A stretch of DNA of 64,000 nucleotides from Albugo candida (lineage: Eukaryota > Oomycota > Peronosporomycetes > Albuginales > Albuginaceae), in assembly GCA_905220665.1 (NCBI GenBank), contig CAJNAR010000171.1, positions 248,001 to 312,000 on the forward strand. The letters run 5' to 3'. The notes under the pieces are model-generated. The model was given only the letters and a program-made list of their open reading frames with translations, made no database searches and was not told where the DNA came from. The stretch's first letter is position 1, and each line of letters begins with the position of its first letter. This document shows positions 53,729 to 64,000 of this stretch, piece after piece. The translations under genes were made by a program, and so were the position numbers.

Positions 53729-53908
53729 TGTTTTTGTAAAGAGACCGTTATGGAACAAAGAGACTCGAGACGATGGAAGCGTCACCTTTTATCAACAGAC
53801 GCAAAGGTTTACAAAATGCACTCTATTAATCTCCTTTCTCATGTACATGCGATTCTATTACATATGGAGGCTTTTGTAGGCGCCCGTTTTCATCCTCATT
53901 TTCATGTT

Positions 53909-54450
53909 TCACGCATTTGGCAGTTGGGACCTCGCTTTAGCAGCACGAATTTCTGCTATCAGTTGAAGTGCTTGTATCCGGTCAGCTTCGATTTGAGCAA
54001 TGCGTCGCTCTGTTGGCCACTCATTCTTACTACTGCGTTTCAGTTTCTCACGAGCGTCATCGAGTTCCATACAATCCATTTTCTCTTTCTGTGCTATTTT
54101 TCCTCGTAAATAATCGCATTGAGAAACGATACAATGGCCCTCAATAGGCGTGCTACATGATTTAGCGTGATAACATAGTAAACCCCAGATTTTGACGCAG
54201 GCGTCACAGCTAACAGAGAATTAGCACCCTTATATTGATCGCAATCAATCGCATACCTTTCGATTGGAGAAACTGTACGACGAGGACCATAACATCGAAC
54301 GAAATGATCGATACTAGCCCTCACTTTATGACATCGCTTGCTGGTACATTGTGCCATTTCTGCGCATTGTGAGGCGTGTAGCAAGGCATCGTTATATATT
54401 TCAAACTTCTCTTCATGAGACCTCGATAACATGGAAGTGTGGAGTCGCAT
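53909..54450 (-). CDS. TAZ zinc-finger protein
   Basis: Exons 54450-54257 and 54209-53909, 164 residues. The exons join a complete TAZ domain: LLHASQC ... C-x4-C ... HFVRC from exon 1, then SCDACVKIWGLLCYHAKSC and C-x3-C (CIVSQC) from exon 2, giving the HCCC groups of a TAZ fold. Here it stands alone with a charged helical C-terminus ending in AKARSQLP. In CBP/p300 this domain binds transactivators. No histone acetyltransferase domain is present. The start is the first ATG in frame; upstream exons cannot be excluded, as the frame remains open to 54480. Confidence 0.75.
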
Positions 54451-54969
54451 GCGTAAATGTGCTGTGCGACCTTCCTGCAACCTTATACGGTTAACAGCAT
54501 CATTATCGAAGAAAGCATGAGCTCGACGTATTTACTTATCGGGACCTTGTCGCCTAACAGAATAAGAATCGTCTCAGAACTGCGCACTAAATAAAAGTTA
54601 CAGCATTAACTGAGTTCCTATCATTTCGAGGGAGGTACGCAAATTGTGGGATATCATGGCCTGTAAAAGCACACCGTAAGTATTATATCGAAGCTCAACA
54701 GCTAGCCTCTCATCTGGCTACACAATCAACACCATCGAGTAGGTCGCCATTGTAACGACTTCGGCAAACGTTTACGATGTTGGCATAAACGCGTTTGATA
54801 GCGAAATTGGTGACCTCTTTCCGGTGAGGCAAGGATCATTCGAGTGTTTCGGAAATCGGTCAAGCGTGGCAGCATAAGTTTTGAAGTAAATGAAATGATC
54901 CATATATGTATACGTATAGTCTACATGATGAGGACTTCTTTCATGTGTATGATATCAAATATTGGGTAA
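54451..54969. other. Intergenic region, 519 bp
   Basis: Between the TAZ gene (upstream side) and the PARP-finger gene (downstream side), both minus. It may hold unseen 5' exons of the TAZ gene. No frame longer than about 40 codons shows coding features. Confidence 0.4.
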
Positions 54970-55284
54970 TTAATGTTGCTGAATACTTATCTCACTACTA
55001 GGCTCACACACTGCGTTCTTTCGTAATTTCAATACGATATCTTGATCTTGAGACGAGAGCTTGTTAAATCCATCCAAACATTCTAGCGGGATCGTGCCAA
55101 CATGCGGATAGCATATGACGTGATGCCACTCTATACACACAAATCCATTCTGGTGCTGGAAAACGACTCCAATTCGAAGCAACCCGATCCGAATTGTCGA
55201 TTCACATGATCGACAACAGCTGCGGCTGCAGCGCGTAGACTCAATGATACACGTTGTGTCTCTTTTCCAGGGCGAAAGCGACAT
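54970..55284 (-). CDS. Small PARP-type zinc-finger protein
   Basis: A 104-residue frame. The centre matches the PARP-type zinc finger: C-x2-C in CRSCESTI, then IRIGLLRIGVVF, then WHHVIC as the His-Cys half, and LDGFNKLSSQDQDIVLKL, which mirrors the 'I-x-GFxxLxxxDQ' end of the fold. In PARP1, DNA ligase III and related proteins it binds nicked or broken DNA. No catalytic domain accompanies it here. A DNA-damage or structure-binding role is inferred. The first 25 residues are Cys/Ser-rich and could be misread from a different frame; 55131-55358 is open in another frame, so an upstream exon is possible. Confidence 0.7.
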   Translation of the reverse strand: MSLSPWKRDTTCIIESTRCSRSCCRSCESTIRIGLLRIGVVFQHQNGFVCIEWHHVICYPHVGTIPLECLDGFNKLSSQDQDIVLKLRKNAVCEPSSEISIQQH

Positions 55285-55507
55285 TTTATTTGTTGTCGTT
55301 TAGATGGGTCAAAGTTGATCTGATTGATATGAGGGAGGCGACTATCCGATGAAAGCAAGATGGGAGATACTGCGCATGTGCGGGAAGAAGGGAGAGAAAG
55401 GTGGTGTTTCTACATGTAAAAGTCGACTTCATAAGGTTTCTCAATGCAACAACTTTGATTTGAAAATATGTTTCACAGCAATTATCCGAATCTAACTATT
55501 GAAACAG

Positions 55508-55949
55508 CGGTTGGGTACTTTTCGACGCAAAAATGCGAATAATGAATTGGCGTTGAGGAACGAGTATGTAGATTATCGTGAAAACCCCTTCTTCATCGTC
55601 ACCTCCGAAGAGATCCCTCGATATTCTGTCTTGCTATTGGCCCAGACAATCTCGACCGCGCACACGGAAATAGGCGGACGAGAAATCGCTCAAGGCCTCA
55701 ATCAGTAGTAAGTAGAGTGAATGGTGGAGAGAAAAAAGTAATACAGTTTGTGACAAATCCCGACTCGGCCTGTATTAAGAGCTCCACGAACATTACAGTA
55801 ACACGTTCAAAGGTCTGATTGGACAGGAAGCGTTCATGAGAGGTGACCACGAGTCTGTGGGAAGTAAAGTACGACGTGCACACCTACACCCTCGGCGGAC
55901 TCACTATACAAATCTGCTTTCCCTAGAAATATTAGAGCAGCCACAGTAG
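55508..55949 (+). CDS. Possible spliced gene, unrecognised
   Basis: A frame from 55508 to 55707 runs RKNANNELALRNEYVDY ... GGREIAQGLNQ and joins in phase, over a 91-nt GT-AG intron (55708-55798), with a frame to a stop at 55947-55949. It contains FIVTSEEIPRYSVLLLAQ and GLIGQEAFMRGDHES. No start codon is visible; a small 5' exon would be needed, perhaps near 55350-55410. No domain recognised. The length and amino-acid flow suggest coding, but chance openness cannot be ruled out. Confidence 0.3.
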
Positions 55950-56315
55950 CATGTGATCCAAAATTACCCCGTAGATAGGATCAGAAATAGCTATTCAGTA
56001 TGTTATATGTGGTAGAGGGAATGACCTGATGTTAAATCGAATCTTTGCGAGTGAGAATCTGATAAGTTGTTTGCTCATGTCGCGTTTGTGAGTAACACTA
56101 TAGAGAAGTCATGCAACAATCGCAGCGAGAAAAAGCGCACTTGCTATTTACAGAAATGACTCATCGAATCGACACTCCGAATTTGTGAGTGACAAATTCT
56201 GACGCAAACTTTTTGTCATATTCAAAGTCGATTGGCCTGGATCTCCATGTGTCGCCACCTGCCATTTGTGATTGGCTCGTGTTTGTAACTGACGGTTTGA
56301 CTTGTAAGGAAATCA
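55950..56315. other. Intergenic region, 366 bp
   Basis: Upstream of the myotubularin gene. I see no coding frame on the plus strand; a minus frame (56161-56691) is the antisense of the GRAM-domain exons. Confidence 0.4.
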
Positions 56316-56781
56316 ATGATCGACTTCCAATCTGAAAAGCCCTCAATTCATTTGCACGACAATGAACGTGTGCTATGCAGAACGGGGGCACTTTGTGACG
56401 CAAATGTGAAGGAGCACGCAGCCGTAAACTTTGCAGGACCGTCATCCGCACGTACTCAGTGTTGTGTGTATGTAACCAATTTCCGCCTACTAGTCGAGGT
56501 ACATACCAGTGCGCATTACACAATAAATTCATTAGAGTAGTAAACGCATTGTAGCGCAGAATAGCAGGAACGGACCCATCATTTGAGATACCACTCTGCT
56601 CTATTGCCGAAGTTTGCGGAGATCGGCTCAATAAAAAGATAACATCAACTCCAGAAGTGCTTATCGCATGCAAAAATTTTAAATTTGTCAAGTTATCTTT
56701 TTCAGTTGATTCGACTAACAGCTTTGAGGCATTTGTTACCCTTCTCCGAGACAGCTTACTGAAAAGAGATGTGATGCCGCT

Positions 56782-56813
<32 letters not shown>

Positions 56814-58629
56814 CAATTGAGGAATCGTGGCTTGAAAGTTATACAAGTACTGAGTTCAGGCGTCTCAATTTTAGAATTCCAACTCGCCATTCTCATCTGG
56901 GAAATGGGTTTCGTATTACCTCAATCAACGAAAACGGAAAATTTTGTCCAAGCTACCCACGCCATCTCATTGTCCCAAACAGCATATCTGATGGAGAATT
57001 ACGCAAAATTAGGCTATTTAGAGCTCAAAATCGGATTCCGGCCATAACATATCGTCATCCGAATGGAACAATAATTGGTCGATGTTCTCAGCCACTTATC
57101 GGACTAAGACGACGACGATGTGTATCCGATGAGAGCTACATGGAATCTCTTTCACATCAAACCAATGGAAAGCTGGCGTTCATTGATTGTCGAAGCCAGG
57201 TAAGATACAGACTTAACGACTAAAATCATTTTAACAAATTTACTGATAGACGAGTGCGTATGGGAATGTTGCAATCGGCGGCGGATTTGAGATGTAGGCG
57301 GTAATACGAAGGCTTCACTGAGAAATGATCATATCTGGGCTGTTTGCTTTTAGTTTGGACCATTACAAAGATTGCGCCATTTATTTTATGGGAATTGAAA
57401 ACATTCATTCTATGAGAGATTCAATTCGAAAATTTTATGATATCATAAAAGACGAGCTTCATGGAAATGAACGTGCCAATTGGTGGTCTTGTATCGAGGT
57501 GAGCTGATCAAATAAACTCATTATCGCTCAGCTGACGCACTATGAGCAAGAACACACGCTGGTTGGAGCATGTGCGATCACTTCTGATCACGACAACGTT
57601 TTGTATGACCAAAGTACTCGAAGAGAATACATCACTAGTGATTCATTGCTCAGATGGCTGGGATCGCACCGCCCAAATCGTATCACTTGTAAAGTTGTGC
57701 TTGGATCCACATTACCGCACCATCTCAGGTTTTCAGATACTTATTCATTCAGAGTGGTGTGCATTTGGTCACTTATTCCGCTCTCGAACGGGTCACTCAA
57801 AAGAACGTGCGAGTTACTGGGAAAACGAGGACACTTCGCCCGTTTTCATGCAATTTATTGACGCTGTTTGGCAACTTATACATCAATTTCCTTTTTCATT
57901 CGAATTTACCGAGGCTTTCCTGATTGCTTTACTCGATGAAGTGTATGAGAAGCGGAGCACCACGTTTTCTTTTGATCAAGAGACGGATCGTCTGGTGTGT
58001 AAGTCCTTATACAATATCTAGCACTTCTAACTGTTACACGTAGCCCCAAGTCGGTAACAGCGCGTGGGCACTGCTACGCCATCAATTATCTACCGATGAA
58101 ATCGTGAATCCGGTCTATCTACCCGCAACTGATAACGAGGACAACCGATCTCCCTTGACGCTTCGATTTCGGTGGCATGCGAGCTCTTTAGCACTTTGGT
58201 CCAGTTTCTACCTGCGCTCTTTTGTATCAAACGACCCGAAAGTAAGCGTACAGCAATACTGTATATAATGGTATTAATATACTTTAGGGAGCATGGCTAC
58301 GCGAATTACATGAAAATCAGAATCGATTGGAGCAAGCACTGACTGATGCAAACGAACAATTAGAAACAAAAACGAAACTCAATTCAAATCTGAATTTGGA
58401 GTTGGAATCACTGCGACAAGAACGCATGAGAATTCAAAAAGAGTTGGAAGCTCGTAAAGCTATATCAAAATTACGATGCGGTGATTCACATGATGTCGAA
58501 CTGGATCAGGATACTGTGTTGGTCGATTCGTTCTCCACGCAACACGATATGGAAGACACCTCCTCAGTATTTCTGACAAGTGATTTCCAATTGATTACGT
58601 CCTATTTCGATTGCGAAGCAAAGCAGTAA
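56316..58629 (+). CDS. Myotubularin-family phosphoinositide 3-phosphatase
   Basis: Seven exons (56316-56498, 56555-57199, 57250-57293, 57354-57498, 57551-57994, 58044-58241, 58288-58629), all in phase, 666 residues. An N-terminal PH-GRAM domain (VYVTNFRLLVE) leads to the phosphatase domain. Diagnostic pieces are FCPSYPRHLIVPNSISD, YRHPNGTIIGRCSQPLIGL and the active site VIHCSDGWDRTAQ (Cys about 372, Arg about 378; CX5R complete), followed by LDPHYRTISGFQILI. The Cys and Arg are present, so it should be active on PI3P and PI(3,5)P2 in endosomes. A Ser-Pro repeat sits between GRAM and phosphatase. The C-terminus is a coiled coil, usual for dimerisation. Confidence 0.93.
56783..56814 (+). repeat. 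CCCTCA microsatellite in the myotubularin coding exon
   Basis: Just over five copies of CCCTCA encode a Pro-Ser run between the GRAM and phosphatase domains. The six-base unit keeps frame. It differs from the CCCTAA(A) telomere repeats. Confidence 0.85.
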
Positions 58630-59255
58630 ATAGAGTTCCACAAGTATATGATCGCAATGCATTCTTTCGTCATGTCAATACAGCATGGCGCATAATGTAT
58701 ACTTGAACATTGGTACCTTTTTTTTCATGTAGTTTAAACGTAACAAAAGTAGGTAATGTCACATGAAGAATCTTGTTTTTTTTTGTGACAAGTTACAGTA
58801 CAGAAAGATTTGAGATCACGTATGTAAACAGAATGCAAATCTTGTGGTGTCACCAAAAGCGTAGAAAGTGTCGCAAAGAACTAGCAAAGGGAGGATAACG
58901 GACCACACTTGGGCTAGTATCCCTATCCACACGGAGTGTGACACATACATGTCTCTTAGTTGATTTGATTATTAGAATACACTTTACAAGTACGAATGAA
59001 TTAGGAAAAACCGGCTCTTTACGTTGACGTTAGCTACCACTAGAATACCAAACACGGTAGTAAAGAAAGCGTAATCGCTACTAAAGCATAAACAAACCAT
59101 ATCTCATACAACGTACTTTCTTCGTGATGTAGCATTGGATTTTTTTTGCAACAGCAATCTTCGTATTCTTTTCTCTTCTCAAATTCAACGGCCAATTCGT
59201 TTTATCGCATTTGTAGATCCACTGACTACTTCACACATTAACAAAACATTACACC
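58630..59255. other. Intergenic region, 626 bp, promoter of MYB gene
   Basis: Between the myotubularin and MYB genes. It has T/A-rich tracts (58719-58727, 58778-58786, 59140-59150). No coding frame or RNA gene recognised. The long leader may reflect regulation of the MYB factor. Confidence 0.4.
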
Positions 59256-60101
59256 ATGACCATCACTCAGACCGTTCAAAAACAGCTTTTCGGGAATGAT
59301 AAAGTCATCCGCTTAGCTCTTGACATTAATACTCGAAAGAATCCATCCAATCCTACGCAATCAGGCATAAGCCAACAAATCGAAAATAACACATATAGTT
59401 ACCAAGACAAACAACCTTTCGGAAGCGGCAAAGCCTGGACGCACGATGAACACGCACGTTTCCTGGAAGCGCTGGATTTGTATCCGTCCGGGCCATGGAA
59501 GATTATTGCCGCTTATGTCGGCTCAAAAACCACGAGGCAAACTATGACACATGCGCAAAAGTATCGACAGAAAATCGAGAGACGGCGCCGTGGCCTGCGC
59601 ACTCGCTCATCTTCCCCGTTGAAGAAGCATACATCAGAAGAGAAAGAAGCTGTCAAATTGAGCGAAGGGGACGTATTGTCGGTTCCACAACTGGCTTCCG
59701 ATGGCAAAAGCATTATTTTTGACTCAGAACATGCTCCGGGATCACCCTCATCTGTGGATATATCCTTCTCCGGTGCATACAATACGTACCCGACCAACAA
59801 TCTTCAAGTTCAGGCTCCATGTCCTCAGAATACTGTCAATGTTACATCCATTGGATCAGGAGCTTGCCATCCGCAAAACATATCGATTCCTACCTGTACA
59901 GTATCAGACCTATCGGAATGCTCGAGTGCAATAGAGCTAGATTTATTTGCAGACCTCGTCGGAGAATGGGAACCACTAACTTTCACCTACTACAACAGCA
60001 CACTATCGTACGAATCTCAGCCTCCGTTCACTGAGGTGAATGATTTCGAAGCAGAACTTGCCATGACCGATGATCTTGTAGATTTGATGCTAACTTTATA
60101 A
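59256..60101 (+). CDS. MYB/SANT transcription factor of SHAQKYF type
   Basis: Single exon, 281 residues. One MYB-like repeat at about 68-112: WTHDEHARFLEALDLYPSGPWKIIAAYV, then TTRQTMTHAQKYRQKI, which is the THAQKYR variant of the SHAQKYF helix. This class is common in oomycetes and plants and binds DNA as a single repeat. A basic stretch (RRRRGLRTR) could be a nuclear signal. The C-terminal half is Ser/Thr-rich and ends in an acidic hydrophobic patch (DDLVDLMLTL) like a transactivation segment. Target genes cannot be inferred from this window. Confidence 0.88.
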   Translation: MTITQTVQKQLFGNDKVIRLALDINTRKNPSNPTQSGISQQIENNTYSYQDKQPFGSGKAWTHDEHARFLEALDLYPSGPWKIIAAYVGSKTTRQTMTHAQKYRQKIERRRRGLRTRSSSPLKKHTSEEKEAVKLSEGDVLSVPQLASDGKSIIFDSEHAPGSPSSVDISFSGAYNTYPTNNLQVQAPCPQNTVNVTSIGSGACHPQNISIPTCTVSDLSECSSAIELDLFADLVGEWEPLTFTYYNSTLSYESQPPFTEVNDFEAELAMTDDLVDLMLTL

Positions 60102-60280
60102 GCACGTTTGATCGCTGAGTTTTAGTAGTAATTTATTGTAACACGAGTGCGCTGTACGTTGTTATTTTGTTGTTGGAAGGTAGCAACACCGCACTAGTGC
60201 GGAATTAGTTGAACGCTAGCCCTATCAGAGTCAATTTGGCGTGGAGGAATGTTGCAAATCCGAGCTTGAGATGATACGCT

Positions 60281-61403
60281 TTATTTCCGAAAGACTCGAT
60301 TCGATTCATGATTCTTTCTCAACCGCCTGGTGTGATGTTGCATCCACAGCTTTCTATCGTCATTAGTGCTTCCTTGCGCAGACCTTCTTCTGCCGATATA
60401 ATACTCACTGGAAGCATGTACTTTATAACCAAAAATTCGAGGTGTATACTTTTGCGTGGGAGGTGAAGGGACCAAGTACGAGTGAGTCATTAGAAACATG
60501 TGCGGAAATGTGGAACCAAAATACGCGCCGTCGATTTCTGCTTAGTAGAAACGCACATAGTAGCAGTCAGTAAGTACTCCTCTTACAGTGTTGGGCAACC
60601 ACTTACGTCCGGCTCGTTGCGACTTTGGGAAATAAATTTCTCGGCATTTTGGACAGAAAACATTGACAGTTGTGTGACGAGGACCATCCGACTGACCAAC
60701 GGGTAACACAGGTTGCCCTTGGCAAAAGACACGATGACATCGTCCAAACTCTACATTGCGATACTTTTCCAGCATCGCAGCCATTCCTTTGGTCGTCAGT
60801 ATATATCGCGCATGTATCAAACCATACAGCATTTCAGCAGCAGATTCTACCATTTCTTGCTGCATTTGCGTAAGATGTTGCTCTACATCACAGAACATGA
60901 GGGAAAATATGCACTATCAGAAGTCTTGATTACATACCATTTGGATTCTCAATATCCAGAATGAGATCGAGCGCGTATTCGTAATAAGGTACGATACCAC
61001 TCAATCCGGTCAAGTTGAAATCATCTTCGATATACTCTTCGTCCACTTCGCATAAAAAATCGTTTTCTCGAAGGGAGCAAAACCAGGTGATCCAACTTGT
61101 TTCTTCCCCACTCTCATCCTCGGCATCTTCTTCACCATCTTCTTCCTCATCTTCAGCAGCAATCTGATCATACGTTGCAACCTCTTCTTCGCTAGCAGCT
61201 TCAGATGATTCACCACTCATATACTCCTGCTGTTGATCGTCGTAATGTTCATACGCTTGTCGCAATTCATTTTCGTCCAATGATATTGCTCTTCTGGCAT
61301 TCGAGCGAACAATCTCTTGCGCTTCCTGTTCTTCCTGTAACTCTATTTGAAGCATACGCTGCTGTAATAACTCTAATTGCTGTTCTCGATCCACTCCATT
61401 CAT
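60281..61403 (-). CDS. Casein kinase II regulatory subunit beta
   Basis: Exons 61403-60938, 60882-60607 and 60537-60281, in phase, 332 residues. It binds and stabilises the CK2 catalytic subunit. [32 protein letters not shown] is the hallmark start (shown here in parts: [24 protein letters not shown]). The acidic loop and the four-cysteine zinc site (GRCHRVFC ... FCPKC) that forms the dimer interface are intact, followed by [14 protein letters not shown]. An acidic, Glu/Gln-rich extension of about 100 residues precedes the core; human CK2 beta lacks it (215 residues). It is convergent with the MYB gene. Confidence 0.93.
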
Positions 61404-64000
61404 AATCAATTTTTCTGGCTACTATGAAAAAAGCTACCGAAAATACAAACACTCTTCCGAGAGGGTGTTAGGTTCGGTTTTATCGCACCTCGAGGCGCTG
61501 AATGCCCCGCCGATTTGCACTTGAATTTGGAGCGTTTGGCGACAAACCAATTGTCAAATACGGAATCGCCTACCGGTAATACCCGTCAAATACTATAATA
61601 GAGTTGCCTACATCAATTTTAGGATGTATGAGTGATTACGCCTACGAGTCATATCTTGTAGCAGCTACTGTATCAAGCTGTGATATCAGCAAAAGGGGAA
61701 TGTATCAAGTCGGTACTTTATCGGATTTGGAGTGCTTGTTCCTGTTTAGAAAGACTGAGATTGTTTCGTCTGCGCCATCAAGGTCGTCAGATGATGTCTC
61801 CACCGTCGCTTTGTGGACCGAAAGTCGGATCGCCAGAAGTAAACCATATAAAAGACCTCGACGGGAAGTCAATCTAGAACCTGACTTCGCTAAAGCATTA
61901 TGATAGTAACATACAGGAAACGGGCTAATTCAGAAATCGACCCAGTTTTGTGTGAGAGGATGGCTGTCGATGACGTAAGCATTTTGAAAACTGGAAAGGA
62001 GGAAGGGCCGACGAAGTTGAGCAGGCAACGTTCCACGTAGACTGGTTGGGCTGGTTGTAGTCTTCTATATGTCGAGCTCAAACTGGCATGCACGTCGACG
62101 TTCTGCTTAGGCTTACTGATAGAAGGAAATTGGACACGAAAGCATTTGAAATTTTAAGTTCTGTCTTAGGATCAAGGGCTGAAGGTTGACATTTGAAGAA
62201 TTGAAGAAGTGCAAAAAGCTGGAGCCTACGGAAACTAAAGATTGGAAGTGATTTTTCATATTCTCAGATTTTACACCTGTAGCTTTGCACATTTGTTTCG
62301 AAATATGCCCTTTCGCATTTCCAAAGATAATAGTTTCAAAAAACGTACTTGACATTGATATTTGGTTCATTCGTCTCGGGAAAAACCATCGGCTAATGCT
62401 GATACTTATACAACGAATGAATCATCCTCTGGGCGATTCCAATGATATAGTGCAAGTGACAAGTGCCCCATGCTTCGATAGGTGATCGTGACATGCGGAT
62501 GTCGAATTGAGTTGATGACAGGTTCCACAATGCTCTTGAGAATGTTTATGATGCTAAAAAACAATGTTAGCAGACTCCAATCTTACTATCGAACGAATTG
62601 GATGCTGTATTCCCCTGGCAAGTATAAAAATGTTAAGAATAGTATGCTCGTTCTTCATGGAAAGATGACACTAGTATTCACTCGTAAACCCAACATTGTT
62701 CCACAAGTGTGTGTGCTTATGGATCTTTTGTTGTCTATTATCGCGGAGTCAAAGCTTATGGAGCACACCTGGTGGTATTTAATATCCGTTTAGTTGAATG
62801 ATGTCATGGCGGTATACCCTGACGACGTGAGGGGCAAGTAGATGCTATCAGATCAACCTTTCCCACTCTTCTATAGATCGAAAATGTCAGTTTTTCTCAT
62901 TGAAAGACTTTGCTAGTGAATTACCATTTCGGACATGAACTTACATGCTGAGTTCACGACGAGAAGGATCCGAACAATCAAAGAAGTCTATTGGAAGACG
63001 TTGTGCGATCTGAGGGAATGTCATAAATTCATTTGTAATGGTAAGGTAAACTAGTCGCTTTCGTCAAATTCGCTTCAAGCAGTGGCAGATCGATAAAATC
63101 TCGATTCTAAAGACTGCATTGTCTTCCTTGAGAACTCGTTCAAGCTGATTAATCGTTCATTACGTATACTTCGAACGGAATTCAGTTTTTTCGATAAAGC
63201 GTCACCATCACGTCACTTCCTCCACCTATATCCGTCTGACAAATTTCACTTTAAATCGTCACGTATATGAATCATCGATTGATCATATTGATAAAGCCTT
63301 GTGCTCGCATTTTTCCCAACGCTAACTACAAAAGCGCACTTTCACGATAACTTCAAGTAGAAACACTTGTGATGTCACATCTTTGCACCACCAGCCATCT
63401 TTCAGCTCAAATGATCTCTAGTCGATAAATGCATAGAAATGGTTTATTTGCCTTAAAACTTCCTTTGCGTCCAACAAGTGTCAATACACTTTCATCCCGA
63501 CAGCAGCATTTGGTGTGACATTATCCAGTTGCACGCATGACTGGACCATTTAGCTGGTGCTGATCGAACCACAGCGCCGAGCTCCTCCTGTACAACAGGA
63601 ATCGAACAATTGAAAGTGGGGTCTCAGCAATTATTTCCATTATGATTGCATTAACCATTCCTTATTTGCTTCTATTGAAAAATACTTTTCCATGTAGCTC
63701 GTGCCATGTCTGAATCAAGTTCCTTGAAGATGTGAAATGAAACACGAATTCTAGCCCAAGTAATTGTGAAAGTGTGCACGGAACGACGACGAGCTCAATA
63801 CATCGGATATGGCTGAGGACAAGTTGCTGAGCCGACTATAGAAGGAAGTCACTCAGATGCTACCGCGTATCCACTCGACGATTGGTCTCATCACTTGGAC
63901 CCAACCAAGCTCAAGCGGAAGACTGTTTTATGTAGGAGTGCAAAGTCCCCCTCCACCCCTGCAACTCTCACGAAACCGAGTCATCGTATGTTGGGACATT
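61404..64000. other. Gene-poor right end, one possible unassigned spliced gene
   Basis: No gene I can name in 2.6 kb. On the minus strand, pieces that look coding occur in order between about 63,250 and 61,640: GDALSKKLNSVRSIRNE, then FPQIAQRLPIDFFDCSDPS (63,040-62,948), which ends at a good GTAAGT donor (62,944) with an acceptor at 62,876, then SIVEPVINSIRHPHVTITY (about 62,555-62,430), DVHASLSSTYRRLQPAQP (about 62,100) and GLLYGLLLAIRLSVHK (about 61,850). The pieces do not yet join in phase throughout and some stretches are open in several frames. A decayed gene or overlapping plus-strand gene is also possible. No tRNA, transposon or repeat recognised. Confidence 0.3.

Noticed and set aside
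56161..56691. 176-codon minus-strand frame opposite the GRAM exons
   Set aside because: The plus strand gives the phase-consistent GRAM domain with GT-AG introns; the minus frame has no domain.
56783..56814. CCCTCA run as an internal telomere repeat
   Set aside because: The unit differs from known CCCTAA/CCCTAAA repeats and encodes an in-frame Pro-Ser linker in a conserved gene.
1..64000. CRISPR array, bacterial operon, insertion sequence or riboswitch
   Set aside because: No direct-repeat array, transposase or ribosome-binding pattern; GT-AG introns and eukaryote-only genes show this is nuclear eukaryotic DNA.

Overview
This is a gene-dense stretch of a eukaryotic nuclear genome. Oomycete families (an elicitin, an SPX-MFS transporter, PDZ-TBC and WW-PDZ-PH proteins), very short introns (nearly all 47-70 nt, donors often GTACNN/GTAAGN/GTATGN), base composition near 45% GC and intergenic gaps often below 250 bp suggest an oomycete. 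The white-rust genus Albugo is my best guess; I infer this from composition and gene style, with no database search. I find no bacterial, viral or intact transposon sequence.

Layout. 1-3035 (-): ubiquitin-specific protease, cut by the left edge. 3161-5515 (-): WW-PDZ-coiled-coil-PH scaffold. 5928-8187 (+): SPX-MFS phosphate transporter, followed by a PX-domain protein and a Rho GTPase (10026-10757). 10988-12949 (-): PDZ-TBC RabGAP. 13295-16372 (+): protein with a worn cyclic-nucleotide-binding fold. 16633-18681 (+): glutaminyl-tRNA synthetase, convergent with eIF3b (-). 21037-22356 (-): mucin-like type I membrane protein. 23035-25821 (+): PH-START-EDR2C lipid-binding protein, convergent with a class I myosin (-). 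30073-31155 (-): unknown protein, divergent from SF3B1 (31365-35090 +). 35462-38476 (+): formin. 38710-40080 (+): inactive-looking phosphotriesterase with a zinc finger. 40173-40709 (-): elicitin, divergent from a SENP8/NEDP1-type protease. 41548-42777 (-): cysteine-synthase-like enzyme, sharing a 76-bp gap with a TMEM42 homologue (+). 43843-44503 (+): NDUFA11/Tim17-like protein. Then a C2 protein, Pcf11 (46253-48518 +), a giant tudor/acidic protein (48602-53728 -), a TAZ-finger protein (-), a PARP-type zinc-finger protein (-), a myotubularin (56316-58629 +), a SHAQKYF-type MYB factor (+) and CK2 beta (-). The last 2.6 kb holds no gene I can name.

The genes are unrelated housekeeping and signalling loci with no operon logic. 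Themes that recur are phosphoinositide and membrane traffic (PX, PDZ-TBC, START, myosin I, myotubularin, formin), RNA processing and translation (SF3B1, Pcf11, eIF3b, GlnRS) and modifier proteases (USP, SENP8). Two genes encode cell-surface or secreted proteins (mucin-like protein, elicitin) that could meet a host. Exon coordinates were worked out by eye from frame continuity and GT-AG signals; most are phase-consistent, but none is backed by transcripts.
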